Source of the DNA: a bacterium
GTDB lineage: Bacteria > Bacillota > Bacilli > Lactobacillales > Streptococcaceae
Reading direction: 5' to 3'
NCBI GenBank assembly: GCA_905221545.1
Contig: CAJNDO010000010.1
Span: 5,865-69,864, forward strand
Length of the DNA: 64,000 nucleotides
Shown here: one piece after another, positions 9,539-18,424 of the stretch
Position numbering within the stretch: the stretch's first letter is position 1
Layout of the letters: each line of letters opens with the position of its first letter
Notes under the pieces: generated by a model
Told to the model about the DNA's origin: nothing
What the model saw: only the letters and a program-made list of their open reading frames with translations
The model's database searches: none
Translations under genes and position numbers: made by a program

Positions 9539-9934
9539 CTAGATTTTTTCTTCTTTGATATCAATAACAATCTCTTCTGATTCATCAAAAGTTTCGGCCT
9601 TTTCTTGCCATTGCTCCTTGAGATTATTGAATTGATTTTTTGATGCCTCTGTCGCTTGAAAAGCATATGATTTAGCTTGGTTAAGTACACTGTCCACAGT
9701 GATTTCCCCTGACTCAACCTGTTCTTTGGTTTTCAGAACAAAATCTGTAGCCTGCTCCTTAACTTCTGTCAGTTTTTCACAGACCTGCTCCTTGGCATAC
9801 TCAGGATCTTCTCTCAAATCATCTAGAAAATCTTGAGCCTGACTGCAAACTTGTTTGCCCTTATCGCTTGTTAAAAACAAGGCAAGAGCTGCACCTGAAA
9901 CGGTTCCTAAAAGGATTGAGGATAGTTTACCCAT
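9539..9934 (-). CDS. YtxH domain-containing protein
   Basis: A 131-residue protein. The N-terminus carries one short hydrophobic segment (SSILLGTVSGAALALFL) followed by SDKGKQV, typical of the YtxH family. The remainder is a charged, probably helical or coiled-coil region rich in Glu and Lys. It is predicted to sit at the membrane with its helical part in the cytoplasm; the biochemical role is unknown. It is the last gene of the hprK-lgt-DUF948 operon, starting 15 bp after the DUF948 gene, with an AAGGAG-type ribosome-binding site. Confidence 0.8.
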   Translation of the reverse strand: MGKLSSILLGTVSGAALALFLTSDKGKQVCSQAQDFLDDLREDPEYAKEQVCEKLTEVKEQATDFVLKTKEQVESGEITVDSVLNQAKSYAFQATEASKNQFNNLKEQWQEKAETFDESEEIVIDIKEEKI

Positions 9935-9949
9935 AAGGATTCTCCTTTT

Positions 9950-10333
9950 TTATTTTTTGAAAAATTTACTTGCAAGACGAAGAGCTGACAAACTTGCACC
10001 AGTCTTGAGTGTTTTTGAACCAGCTGATGAAGCTTTCTTGCTCAAGACACGCGCATGGTCATTGAGGTCTGAAATAGATAGAGATAAATCTGCCACAGCA
10101 CTAAAGAGTGGATCAATCGTTGCCACCTTGACATTGACATCATCTGCCAAGACATTGACCTTAGCCAACAATTCATTGGTATGATGCAAGGTCACATCCA
10201 CTTCTGAAGTCAAGGTTTTAAGCGTCTTCTCTGTTTCATCGATAACACGGCCAAGTTTTTGTACAGTGATAATCAGATAGACCAAAAAGACAATCAAAGC
10301 TAGGGCAACAAGAATATATGCAACTTCTAACAT
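9950..10333 (-). CDS. DUF948 family membrane protein
   Basis: A 127-residue protein with a single N-terminal membrane helix (VAYILVALALIVFLVYLII), then a helical region with DUF948-like spacing and a basic end (KFFKK). It starts directly at the lgt stop codon (10334), so translation is probably coupled. DUF948 and YtxH proteins are often encoded side by side in Firmicutes; their function is not established. The pairing with lgt and hprK here suggests an envelope role, but that is inference. Confidence 0.8.
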   Translation of the reverse strand: MLEVAYILVALALIVFLVYLIITVQKLGRVIDETEKTLKTLTSEVDVTLHHTNELLAKVNVLADDVNVKVATIDPLFSAVADLSLSISDLNDHARVLSKKASSAGSKTLKTGASLSALRLASKFFKK

Positions 10334-11122
10334 TTAGTTTTCCTCCTCTGTAACATAGTAAGGGGCCTTCTTTCGATTTTGATATAGAATGATAAAAATA
10401 CCGAGACCGATAAGAACAACTGATAGCCATTGGGACACTCGAAGGCCAAAGAACATGAGGCTATCTGTCCGCATGCCTTCGATAACCATACGTCCAAAAC
10501 CATACCAAATCAAGTAAAAGGCAGTAATATGACCTCGTCTAAGACTCTTCCATTTTCGTCTGAATATCAAAATCAAGGCAAAGCCAAATAGATTCCATAG
10601 GGACTCATAAAGGAAGGTCGGTTGACGGTAGCTCCCATCAATATACATCTGGTCACGGATAAAGGCAGGTAGATAATCCAAATTATCCACTGCTGCACCA
10701 TAAGCTTCTTGGTTAAAGAAATTACCCCAGCGACCCAAACTTTGAGCAATCATGACGCTAGGCGCCGCAATATCTAGAAAATCCCAAGTATTGATGAGTT
10801 TACGATCAGCAAAGATATAGAGCACAATAGCCCCAGTTATCAAACCACCGTAAATGGCCAAACCACCATTCCAAATGGCAAAAATCTCTCCTACATTCTG
10901 ACTATAGTAATCCAAACGGAAAATAACATAGTAGAGACGTGCTCCTAAAATAGCCAAGGGAAATGCTAACAAGATAAAATCTAAAATATCGTCTGGTATG
11001 ATCTTCTTTCTCGGCGCTTCTTTCATGGTCAAATAAACCGCAAGAATCAAGCCTGTCACAATACACAAGGCATACCAACGAATGGCTAGAGGGCCAAGAT
11101 GAATAGCAATTGGATCAAGCAT
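10334..11122 (-). CDS. lgt: Prolipoprotein diacylglyceryl transferase
   Basis: A 262-residue integral membrane enzyme that transfers diacylglycerol from phosphatidylglycerol to the lipobox Cys of prolipoproteins, the first step of lipoprotein maturation. The Lgt signature is present ([15 protein letters not shown]) with several membrane helices and the [11 protein letters not shown]-terminus typical of the family. I start it at the ATG at 11122 (MLDPIAI), because the longer frame needs a non-ATG start inside hprK. It overlaps the hprK stop by 8 nt, indicating coupled translation. Confidence 0.95.
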   Translation of the reverse strand: MLDPIAIHLGPLAIRWYALCIVTGLILAVYLTMKEAPRKKIIPDDILDFILLAFPLAILGARLYYVIFRLDYYSQNVGEIFAIWNGGLAIYGGLITGAIVLYIFADRKLINTWDFLDIAAPSVMIAQSLGRWGNFFNQEAYGAAVDNLDYLPAFIRDQMYIDGSYRQPTFLYESLWNLFGFALILIFRRKWKSLRRGHITAFYLIWYGFGRMVIEGMRTDSLMFFGLRVSQWLSVVLIGLGIFIILYQNRKKAPYYVTEEEN

Positions 11123-12050
11123 TAGGCACCTCGTTTTGAGCAATGAGATTTGTCAAGCGTTCTTCGAACAAACGGGTTGCATCAAAGCCCATTTCCTTGG
11201 CACGATAGTTCATGGCAGCTGCCTCAATCACAACAGAGATATTTCGACCTGTTTTAACTGGGATGCGGATACGAGGAATAGCAACGCCAGAAATTTCTAG
11301 TTCCTCTGGATTATTACCAAGACGATCAAAGGTCTTATGTGTATCGTAATTTTCCAAGTAAACAACCAACTGGACTTGTGAAGAGTCCTTGACTGCACTA
11401 GCACCGTAGAGACTCATAACATCGATAATCCCAACCCCACGAATCTCAATCAGGTGTCTCAAGATTTCAGCTGGTTCACCCCAAAGGGTAATCTCATCCT
11501 TGGCAAAGATATCCACACGGTCATCGGCCACCAAGCGGTGTCCACGTTTGACAAGCTCAAGACCAGTCTCACTCTTACCGATTCCACTATCGCCCTGAAT
11601 CAAGACACCCATCCCATAGATATCCATCAAGACTCCATGCACACTGGTACGTTCTGCCAAACGAGAATCCAGATAGCTAGATAACTCTCCAGACAAACGA
11701 CTAGTAGCCGTACGGCTGGTTAAAATGGCAATCTTACATTCTCTTGCTGCCTTTAACATCTCCTCTGGAACCACCAAACCACGGGCAACAATGACCGCAG
11801 GTGTCTCAGGTAGAAACATTTTTTTCAAAACTTCATAGCGGCTGTTGGAAGGCATGCTGATCAGATAAGACCACTCCTTCATCCCCAAAAGTTGAATCCG
11901 CTCTGGCGTATAGTAGTCAAAATAGCCTGTCATTTCAAGACCAGGTCGCGTAATATCCGCTGTATTGATTTCCTTTTCAAGCAATTCTGGTTCGCCATAG
12001 ACAATGTCTAGTCTAAGCTTTTCAATCACTTCTTTTACTAAAACCGACAT
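11115..12050 (-). CDS. hprK: HPr kinase/phosphorylase
   Basis: A 311-residue enzyme that phosphorylates HPr of the sugar phosphotransferase system on a regulatory Ser and also reverses this, linking carbon status to catabolite repression. It shows the Walker A motif GDSGIGKSE and the HPrK signature region after it ([17 protein letters not shown]). The start is the second of two adjacent ATGs (12050), which gives the usual 5-nt spacing from the AGGAGG site. A longer TTG start at 12065 would run through that site. It is first gene of the operon with lgt, the DUF948 gene and the ytxH-like gene. Confidence 0.95.
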   Translation of the reverse strand: MSVLVKEVIEKLRLDIVYGEPELLEKEINTADITRPGLEMTGYFDYYTPERIQLLGMKEWSYLISMPSNSRYEVLKKMFLPETPAVIVARGLVVPEEMLKAARECKIAILTSRTATSRLSGELSSYLDSRLAERTSVHGVLMDIYGMGVLIQGDSGIGKSETGLELVKRGHRLVADDRVDIFAKDEITLWGEPAEILRHLIEIRGVGIIDVMSLYGASAVKDSSQVQLVVYLENYDTHKTFDRLGNNPEELEISGVAIPRIRIPVKTGRNISVVIEAAAMNYRAKEMGFDATRLFEERLTNLIAQNEVPNA

Positions 12051-12139
12051 CATTTCCTCCTTCAATCGAGTTCTTTTTACTATTATATCAAATTGTCCTT
12101 AGAAGTTTCAGATTTTTGCAGGCTTTGAAGTATTTATTT

Positions 12140-12245
12140 ATACTCAATGAAAATCAAAGAGCAAACTAGGAAACTAGCCACAGGCTGTACTTGAGTACGG
12201 CAAGGCGACGTTGACGTGGTTTGAATTTGATTTTCGAAGAGTATT
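12140..12245 (-). repeat. BOX element (boxA-boxC type)
   Basis: Starts ATACTCAATGAAAATC and ends GATTTTCGAAGAGTAT, with the boxA core TACGGCAAGGCGACGTTGAC inside. These are the diagnostic ends and core of pneumococcal BOX repeats. It lies between rpsU and hprK. Confidence 0.92.
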
Positions 12246-12286
12246 AAAAGAAAAAGGACTAGATTTCTCCAGCCTTTCATTTCTAA

Positions 12287-12463
12287 TTAGAATTTTTTAC
12301 GTTTACGAGCTGCTTCTGATTTACGTTTACGTTTTACAGAAGGTTTTTCATAGAATTCACGTTTGCGTGTTTCTTGAAGAGTACCAGCTTTAGTAACCGC
12401 ACGTTTGAAACGACGAAGTGCGTCGTCAAGAGATTCATTCTTACGTACTACTGTTTTAGACAT
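12287..12463 (-). CDS. rpsU: 30S ribosomal protein S21
   Basis: A 58-residue small-subunit protein, very basic, beginning [19 protein letters not shown] and ending in a Lys/Arg-rich tail ([15 protein letters not shown]), as in Firmicute S21. The start at 12463 follows a GGGAG ribosome-binding site. An upstream in-frame ATG (12487) would add eight residues not found in the family. It is a single-gene unit with its own strong promoter. Confidence 0.96.
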
Positions 12464-12497
12464 TTTTTTCACTCCCTTCAAGTTCAAGATCTATTCT

Positions 12498-12526
12498 ATT
12501 TTACACGTAAAAGGAATAATTGTCAA
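12498..12526 (-). promoter_or_regulatory. rpsU promoter
   Basis: Minus-strand TTGACA (12521-12526), 17-bp spacer, TAAAAT (12498-12503). The leader before the rpsU start is about 28 nt and contains the GGGAGTG ribosome-binding site. Confidence 0.8.
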
Positions 12527-12601
12527 GAAAAAATGCGGTTTAATTTTGATTTTTTCTTCCATTTATACAAGAGTTGAAAGCGTTCAATAGAACATTGCTT
12601 T

Positions 12602-13309
12602 TTATTTTTCAAGCAAGCTAAGCGCTTCAGCATCTGCAATAATGGTCACATCAGGGTGATTTTGCAGGCTACTTGCTGGGAGGTTCTCAGTCACAGGGCC
12701 TGATACTGTTCCAGCAATGGCTTCTGCTTTTGATTCACCATAAGCAAAGAGAATAATAGACTTGGCATCCAAGATATTTTTAATCCCCATTGAAATGGCT
12801 TGGGTTGGAACATCTTCAATCTTGTCAAAGAAGCGAGCATTGGCTTCAATAGTAGACTGGTCAAGCTCTACAAGGTGTGTTTGACTATCAAATGGAGTAC
12901 CAGGCTCATTAAATCCGATATGTCCATTGCGACCGATTCCCAAGATTTGGAGGTCAACTGGATGGTCAGCCAAAATTTGATTGTAGCGTTCTACTTCTTC
13001 TTCAGCATTGTCCTTAACCCCACGAGGCAAGAAACTTTCTTTAAATGGTTTTTGGTTGAACAAGTTTTCTTGCATGAAGTGACGGTAAGACTGAGGATTG
13101 TCGCCATCAAGACCTACATACTCATCAAGGTTGACACTGGTTAGATTTGAAAAATCAAGGTCACTTTCAACAATTTCCTTGTAAAATTCAAGTGGACTGC
13201 TTCCTGTCGCAAGTCCTAATGTTTGAGCACCATTGGCCAATTTTTCCTTCAAAATCTCAAACGCAACTTTTCCACCTTCAACTTGGTTTTCAACTTTAAT
13301 GACTTTCAT
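12602..13309 (-). CDS. nagB: Glucosamine-6-phosphate deaminase
   Basis: A 235-residue cytoplasmic enzyme that converts glucosamine-6-phosphate to fructose-6-phosphate and ammonia, feeding amino sugars into glycolysis. Family motifs are [23 protein letters not shown] and [14 protein letters not shown]. The length matches the short Gram-positive form. The start follows a GGAGG site (GGAGGATGAAAAG). A NagR-type operator sits in its promoter, so induction by amino sugars is expected. It is divergent from queA. Confidence 0.95.
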   Translation of the reverse strand: MKVIKVENQVEGGKVAFEILKEKLANGAQTLGLATGSSPLEFYKEIVESDLDFSNLTSVNLDEYVGLDGDNPQSYRHFMQENLFNQKPFKESFLPRGVKDNAEEEVERYNQILADHPVDLQILGIGRNGHIGFNEPGTPFDSQTHLVELDQSTIEANARFFDKIEDVPTQAISMGIKNILDAKSIILFAYGESKAEAIAGTVSGPVTENLPASSLQNHPDVTIIADAEALSLLEK

Positions 13310-13338
13310 CTTTTCATCCTCCGTTTCTGTCTATATTC

Positions 13339-13367
13339 ATTATATGGTATAGACCAATTTTTGTCAA
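13339..13367 (-). promoter_or_regulatory. nagB promoter with NagR/DasR-type (dre) operator in the spacer
   Basis: Minus-strand TTGACA (13362-13367) and TATAAT (13339-13344) with a 17-bp spacer. The spacer begins with a 12-bp site at 13345-13356 that reads TGGTCTATACCA on the gene strand. This fits the TGGTnTAnACCA pattern of GntR/HutC-family amino-sugar regulators. Binding there would block RNA polymerase. Confidence 0.8.
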
Positions 13368-13417
13368 GTGAAAACGATTTAATTTCTAAAAAAAGAGCGC
13401 CCAAACTTGAAACATGT

Positions 13418-13423
13418 TATAAT
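13418..13423 (+). promoter_or_regulatory. queA extended -10 promoter
   Basis: TATAAT preceded by TGT gives an extended -10 element; no good -35 is seen. The expected start point is near 13430, leaving a leader of about 18 nt. Confidence 0.6.
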
Positions 13424-13447
13424 GGATAGGATTAGAACTTAGAAAGA

Positions 13448-14488
13448 ATGATGAATAAAATGAATACAGCTGATTTTGATTTCCACTTACCAGAAGAATT
13501 GATTGCCCAAACACCCCTTGAAAAACGAGATGCCTCTAAACTTCTCATTGTCAACCGTGAGACGGGAGAAATGCAGGATAAGCACTTCCACTCTATTATT
13601 GATATGCTGGAACCTGGTGATGCCCTTGTTATGAACGATACTCGCGTTCTCCCTGCCCGCCTCTATGGTCAAAAAGAAGAGACAGGAGGCCATGTGGAAC
13701 TTCTCCTGCTCAAAAATACTGCTGGAGATGAATGGGAAGTGCTGGCTAAACCTGCCAAACGCCTCAAGGTCGGTACTCGTGTCAGCTTTGGTGACGGTCG
13801 CCTCAGCGCTGTCGTTACAGAAGAATTGACCCACGGGGGCCGTATTGTCCGCTTTGAGTACCAAGGAATTTTCCTAGAAGTCTTGGAAAGTCTGGGAGAA
13901 ATGCCACTACCACCTTATATCCACGAAAAATTGGATGACCGTGAACGCTATCAAACGGTCTACGCCAAGGAAAGTGGCTCTGCTGCAGCACCGACGGCTG
14001 GTCTTCACTTCACCAAAGAACTGCTGGCAGAAATCCAAGCCAAGGGGGTCCATCTGGTCTATTTGACTCTTCATGTCGGACTCGGAACCTTTAGACCTGT
14101 TTCTGTGGATAATCTAGACGAACACGAAATGCACTCAGAATTCTACCAACTTTCTGAGGAAGCTGCTGCCACCCTTCGCTCTGTTAAGGAAAATGGTGGT
14201 CGCGTCATCGCTGTCGGAACCACTTCTATCCGCACCTTGGAGACTATTGGTTCCAAGTTTGATGGGCAAATCCAAGCAGATTCTGGCTGGACCAATATCT
14301 TTATCAAACCTGGCTATGAATGGAAGGTTGTCGATGCCTTCTCAACCAACTTCCACCTGCCAAAATCAACTCTGGTCATGTTGGTTTCTGCCTTTGCAGG
14401 TCGCGAATTAGTCTTAGATGCCTACCACCATGCCATTCAAGAACACTACCGGTTCTTCAGTTTCGGTGACGCCATGTTTATCTATTAA
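13448..14488 (+). CDS. queA: S-adenosylmethionine:tRNA ribosyltransferase-isomerase
   Basis: QueA transfers and isomerises the ribosyl part of S-adenosylmethionine onto 7-aminomethyl-7-deazaguanine at tRNA position 34, giving epoxyqueuosine. The 346-residue frame shows the family's N-terminus ([18 protein letters not shown]), [13 protein letters not shown] and the [10 protein letters not shown] motif. Homologues usually begin at MNTADFDF, which here is the ATG at 13460. The AGAAAG site fits the ATGs at 13448/13451 better, so the start is uncertain by four codons. It is divergent from nagB and ends before a bidirectional terminator. Confidence 0.93.
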   Translation: MMNKMNTADFDFHLPEELIAQTPLEKRDASKLLIVNRETGEMQDKHFHSIIDMLEPGDALVMNDTRVLPARLYGQKEETGGHVELLLLKNTAGDEWEVLAKPAKRLKVGTRVSFGDGRLSAVVTEELTHGGRIVRFEYQGIFLEVLESLGEMPLPPYIHEKLDDRERYQTVYAKESGSAAAPTAGLHFTKELLAEIQAKGVHLVYLTLHVGLGTFRPVSVDNLDEHEMHSEFYQLSEEAAATLRSVKENGGRVIAVGTTSIRTLETIGSKFDGQIQADSGWTNIFIKPGYEWKVVDAFSTNFHLPKSTLVMLVSAFAGRELVLDAYHHAIQEHYRFFSFGDAMFIY

Positions 14489-14502
14489 TTTTCATAATCA
14501 AA

Positions 14503-14547
14503 AAAACGCATATTATCAGTTCATAAAACCTTGATAGTATGCGTTTT
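14503..14547. terminator. Bidirectional terminator between queA and the yihY-like gene
   Basis: Arms 14503-14518 and 14532-14547 pair over 16 bp with one mismatch (AAAACGCATA...TATGCGTTTT) and have A/T runs on both sides. The same stem family recurs at 9434 and 41951. Confidence 0.85.
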
Positions 14548-14566
14548 GTTATGGATAAAGAAGGTG

Positions 14567-15412
14567 TTAGTCTTTTCTCAAGCTCTGCATACTGGCATTG
14601 ATCACCGCGCCGACAATCAAAATCTTAGCAATGAGAATAAACCAGAACATCATGACCACCACGACAACGGAACTGAAGAAACGGACGTCCACGATGTGAT
14701 TAACATAGTTGTTGATATAAACTGAAAAGATATTGAGCAGGAAGACCAAGGTCAACAAGACAAAGGCACTTCCTGGCAATACATGTCGAATGCGTCGCAC
14801 CTTAACATTGGGCAGGAAATAATAAAGCATGACCAAGATGGCAAAAATCAAGGCATAGACCAAGGGGCCTGTTAGATCTTGCAGGTAATCAAATAGGGGA
14901 CTATCCGATTTCCAGTAGCTTTTGATAAGGTTGAGGAGCATGCGACCAAAAACACTCAGAAAGAGAGCCAAGGCAAAGAGAATCTGCAATCCGAAACTGA
15001 CAAACAAACTCATGAGCTGATGGGAAATCATTCCACGATTTTTTGCTACTCCGTAGGCTTTATTAAAGGCTTTCTGCAGAAAGTTCATGGATTTGGAAAA
15101 GGTCCAGAGGGCTGACAAAACCGCAAAACTCAATAAGCCTGTTGACGGTTGGGTCAGTACTTCTGTAATAATCTTTGCGACCACATCATACATGGTATCT
15201 GGCAAAAATTCATTGACAACCTTCAAAAAATTGGAAACTGGAATCTGAAAATAAGGGAGGATATTAACCACCACCAAAAGCAGGGGAAAAATCGAAATCA
15301 ACCAATAGTAGGCTACTGCGACACTGGTCAATTCACTATCCGAGGCTTGATAATAATGCAAAAAAGCTTTTACTAAAGGCCTGTCTATCAGCTCTTTCCA
15401 CCACTTCTTCAT
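14567..15412 (-). CDS. YihY/BrkB family inner membrane protein
   Basis: A 281-residue protein with about six hydrophobic membrane segments and the family's AYYWLISIFPLLLVVV and TFSKSMNFLQKAFNKAYG regions. The YihY/BrkB family was once linked to RNase BN by mistake; its true role is unknown. The start at 15412 has an AGGAG site 6 nt upstream, whereas the longer frame needs a GTG inside that site. It is a single gene convergent with queA and preceded by a BOX element. Confidence 0.88.
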   Translation of the reverse strand: MKKWWKELIDRPLVKAFLHYYQASDSELTSVAVAYYWLISIFPLLLVVVNILPYFQIPVSNFLKVVNEFLPDTMYDVVAKIITEVLTQPSTGLLSFAVLSALWTFSKSMNFLQKAFNKAYGVAKNRGMISHQLMSLFVSFGLQILFALALFLSVFGRMLLNLIKSYWKSDSPLFDYLQDLTGPLVYALIFAILVMLYYFLPNVKVRRIRHVLPGSAFVLLTLVFLLNIFSVYINNYVNHIVDVRFFSSVVVVVMMFWFILIAKILIVGAVINASMQSLRKD

Positions 15413-15437
15413 GTCACACTCCTTCACTTACAATCTT

Positions 15438-15550
15438 ATACTCAATGAAAATCAAAGAGCAAACTAAGAAGCTAGCCGCAGGTTGCTCAAAACACTGTTT
15501 TGAGGTTGCAGATAGAGCTGACGTGGTTTGAAGAGATTTTCGAAGAGTAT
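15438..15550 (-). repeat. BOX element (boxA-partial boxB-boxC)
   Basis: Ends ATACTCAATGAAAATC and TTTTCGAAGAGTAT are intact. The middle contains TTGCTCAAAACACTGTTTTG (boxB-type) but the boxA core is shortened. It ends 3 bp from the antiporter stop codon. Confidence 0.9.
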
Positions 15551-15553
15551 TAA

Positions 15554-17608
15554 CTAATTTCTTCTTACCAATTCCACCATATCATAAGGCAGGGTATTGG
15601 CAGCTTCCTTTAGAGAATAGTTCTCTAAGTTATTCACATTTTGTCGTAATTTCTTGGCATACTTGGTCGTAATCAATCGTTTCTCTTCATATTCGAAAAT
15701 CAACTTACGCTCCAGATAATAGCCTCTCAGCATTTCATCGATATTGTTAGGCTTGACACGATTGATAACCCGTTCGACAAAGGCACCACTGGTGATGATA
15801 GCTGTTTCACGGAGACGAGAATCTTGCATGAAGCTAATCAAGGAACTCTTATAAACCCCTTTTAGGTTCTCCAAACTTTCGATAATCATCTCTGTATTTT
15901 CTAGATAAAGCTCAGCAATTTGGTCATAGTCAAGGGCTCTGAGTTTCTGTGATTCTTCATTTTTCCAACTGCGGAAGGTCTTGCCAAAGGTAAAGACTTC
16001 GTGAAGGAGAAAACGTAAAATCCGCAAGGAAACAAGGAAGTAATAGGTCAACCGTGAAGCAAACTTGCGATTGATACCTTGTTCCATGTTTTTTAAATAA
16101 CGTTGGTAGACCCGATAAGCACGCTCACTCATCTTGCCTTCCTCGTAAGCCTGTTCCAGACCATCACTTTCAATACTGAGGATAAGAAGTTTCAAGGCCT
16201 CCCAGTCTTCTTGAGCTCCCTTATTTTCTTGACTCAGGATGAGATTTTCAATACGTCCATGATAATTGTCAATAGCCGCATAGAGGGGAAGTTTATTTCT
16301 GGTATCTTCCAACTCTTTTTCCAACTCTATCGTTACATCGTTCAAAATGGCGATATGCATGAGATAGTCCTTGCTTTCTTCCTGTTCATCAGAAAGATGA
16401 GGCAAGACCAAGAGACCTGTTAAAAAGCTGACAAGCGTGACACCTGCGACAAGGAAAAGTAAAATTGGATATTCCTGCTCTAAATCACTTGGTATCAGAA
16501 GAATCGTAGCAATCGACACCGTTCCCTTGACACCTGAGAAGGTCAAGAGAAGCATATCCTTCATATACTTATTTAACTTTTTCTTGAGGCGGCGTGTCCT
16601 GTAGGCATAATAGCCATAGATCATGACAAAACGAATGGCAAAGAGGACAAAGGTAAGAGCGACAAGAGACACCAACAAGAGCAGCGGATTATAGATTGGA
16701 TTGGTTAAAATAGGCTCTGCTATCATTTCCAACTCTATTCCCAAAATCACAAAGACAGAACCGTTGAGCATAAAGGTCACTGTATGCCAGACTGTCTCGG
16801 TCACTGTATCCACTTGTGCTTCGAGAAGCGTGATTTTCTTAAAACGACTTGCCTTTAAAATCCCCGCAACTACAACGGCAATAATCCCTGAAACGTGTAC
16901 TTCTTCTGCTAAAAAGAAGGTCACCAGAGGCAAACTCAATTCTAATAAAAGTTCGCTGGCAATATCCGTTGCGCGCACACTTAGCAAGAAGGTATGGAGG
17001 AAACGGTTGGTCATGGCTGTTAAAAAGCCAATCAAAAAACCACCTAGGATTGAAAAGATAAGCGAACTACCAGCTTGCCCAAGGGAAAAGGATCCTGTTG
17101 TCCAAGCGGCCAAGGCCACCTGAAAAGCCACCAAGCCAGAAGCATCATTCAAGAGACCTTCACCTTTGAGGATATTGGACACGCGCTTAGGAAAGCTAAA
17201 CCGCTCCGAAAGAGAGGCAAAGGCCACCAAGTCCGTAGGACCAAGGGCTGCCCCAACAGCCAAGCAAGCTGCCAAGGGAAGGCTGAGCCAAAGAAGATGG
17301 GCCAAGCCACCCAAACTCAGGGTCGAGATGAAAATCACTGGAAATATGAGATAGACAATGATTCGCCAGTGTTTTAAAATAGCAGTAATATCCGCTTCCT
17401 CTGACTCTCGGAAAAGCAAGGGCCCGATAACCAGGGCCAAAAACAACTCTGTATTGAGGTGAAAGTCGGTATTGGGTAAAAAGAGGCCAATCACAATTCC
17501 CAAAAGAATTTGCACCAAAGGGAGGGGCAAAAAGGGCAAGAGCTTATTGGTTGTACTTGAGACAATCAGGACCACTAAAAATAGGATGAGGTAAATCAGT
17601 AATTCCAC
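15554..17608 (-). CDS. Na+(K+)/H+ antiporter of the CPA1/NhaP type
   Basis: A 684-residue membrane protein. About 12 hydrophobic segments occupy residues 1-395, with NhaP-like features (GALLGPTDLVAFASL-type segment with TD, and KGEGLLNDASGLVAF with ND). A long cytoplasmic, charged helical tail of about 280 residues follows. It likely exchanges Na+ or K+ for protons across the membrane; ion preference cannot be read from sequence. The start codon is GTG at 17608 with an ideal AGGAGG site. It is the last gene of an operon after the small 84-residue protein, 11 bp downstream of it. Confidence 0.88.
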   Translation of the reverse strand: MELLIYLILFLVVLIVSSTTNKLLPFLPLPLVQILLGIVIGLFLPNTDFHLNTELFLALVIGPLLFRESEEADITAILKHWRIIVYLIFPVIFISTLSLGGLAHLLWLSLPLAACLAVGAALGPTDLVAFASLSERFSFPKRVSNILKGEGLLNDASGLVAFQVALAAWTTGSFSLGQAGSSLIFSILGGFLIGFLTAMTNRFLHTFLLSVRATDIASELLLELSLPLVTFFLAEEVHVSGIIAVVVAGILKASRFKKITLLEAQVDTVTETVWHTVTFMLNGSVFVILGIELEMIAEPILTNPIYNPLLLLVSLVALTFVLFAIRFVMIYGYYAYRTRRLKKKLNKYMKDMLLLTFSGVKGTVSIATILLIPSDLEQEYPILLFLVAGVTLVSFLTGLLVLPHLSDEQEESKDYLMHIAILNDVTIELEKELEDTRNKLPLYAAIDNYHGRIENLILSQENKGAQEDWEALKLLILSIESDGLEQAYEEGKMSERAYRVYQRYLKNMEQGINRKFASRLTYYFLVSLRILRFLLHEVFTFGKTFRSWKNEESQKLRALDYDQIAELYLENTEMIIESLENLKGVYKSSLISFMQDSRLRETAIITSGAFVERVINRVKPNNIDEMLRGYYLERKLIFEYEEKRLITTKYAKKLRQNVNNLENYSLKEAANTLPYDMVELVRRN

Positions 17609-17619
17609 GCAATTCCTCC

Positions 17620-17874
17620 TTAGTCTTTTTTACAACAGGATTCAAATATCTCCTTCTGCTCTTTGATTTTTTGATCAATCTTGGAACAGTCTTTGTGCTC
17701 AATTTTTCTCTGGCAGCGTTCCATTTCAAGAGCAACTAATTTTTTCTTGATTTTAAGCATTTTTTTGCTCATATGCGCTTGGTCTAACACGCCCACCGCA
17801 CGTTCGTGGTGGGTTGACTCCACAAATTTATGGCGCATGGCATCCAGCTTTTCACGTAGGTATTGTTTATCCAT
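17620..17874 (-). CDS. Small conserved-looking Cys-containing protein of unknown function
   Basis: An 84-residue, highly charged, probably all-helical cytoplasmic protein. Near the N-terminus it has HHERAVGVLD, and in the second half it has four Cys (ERCQRKIEHKDC and ESCCKKD), which could bind metal or form disulphides. No signal peptide or membrane helix is seen. It overlaps the MnmM gene stop by 8 nt and precedes the antiporter by 11 nt, so it is made with both. I do not recognise a characterised family. Confidence 0.75.
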   Translation of the reverse strand: MDKQYLREKLDAMRHKFVESTHHERAVGVLDQAHMSKKMLKIKKKLVALEMERCQRKIEHKDCSKIDQKIKEQKEIFESCCKKD

Positions 17875-18424
17875 GTCTATATCTCTCTAATTTTTCAATC
17901 ATAACTAAAAATGGTGGGTTGTTGACTTGATTAAGAGTTCGGTAAATGGCAGCTGTGTACTCTTGTTGGTTCAACTGGCTAACAAAATCCAAGACAGCAT
18001 CTCGCTCAATATCTCCTCCCTCATGACCATAGTAGATCATAATGGCAATCCGTCCCCCTTTGACAAGCAAGTGACACAGCTTTTCTAAGGCTTCAATAGT
18101 TGTCTGAGGTTGGGTAATGACGGATTTATCAGCTGACGGTAAATAGCCCAGATTAAAGATCCCTGCCTTGGCTTCTGTCACAAACTGGTCTAGTGTCTCA
18201 TGACCTTGCAAGATTAACTGGGCATTTGTCATTCCAGCCTGGTCCAAACGCTCTTGGGTCTTTTCCAAGGCTTGTTCCTGAATATCAAAGGCATAGACTT
18301 GCTTGGCTAGCTTGGCTAGAAAGAGAGTATCATGGCCATTTCCCATGGTCGCATCCACTACGACATCCTCTTTTGTCACTACTTCAGCCAAAAAATCATG
18401 TGCCATCTCAAGTGGTCTTTTCAT
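17867..18424 (-). CDS. mnmM: Class I SAM-dependent methyltransferase of the YtqB/MnmM type
   Basis: A 185-residue methyltransferase with the SAM-binding motif VVDATMGNGHDTLFLA and the later acidic residue in YAFDIQEQAL. The NLGYLPSADK motif is the family's NPPY-equivalent. YtqB proteins were shown to methylate the nm5(s2)U intermediate to mnm5(s2)U at tRNA wobble position 34, replacing the C-terminal half of MnmC in Gram-positives. Start 18424 (MKRPLEM) has an AGGAG site; the longer frame needs TTG. It overlaps the upstream radical SAM gene by 17 nt. Confidence 0.85.
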   Translation of the reverse strand: MKRPLEMAHDFLAEVVTKEDVVVDATMGNGHDTLFLAKLAKQVYAFDIQEQALEKTQERLDQAGMTNAQLILQGHETLDQFVTEAKAGIFNLGYLPSADKSVITQPQTTIEALEKLCHLLVKGGRIAIMIYYGHEGGDIERDAVLDFVSQLNQQEYTAAIYRTLNQVNNPPFLVMIEKLERYRHG

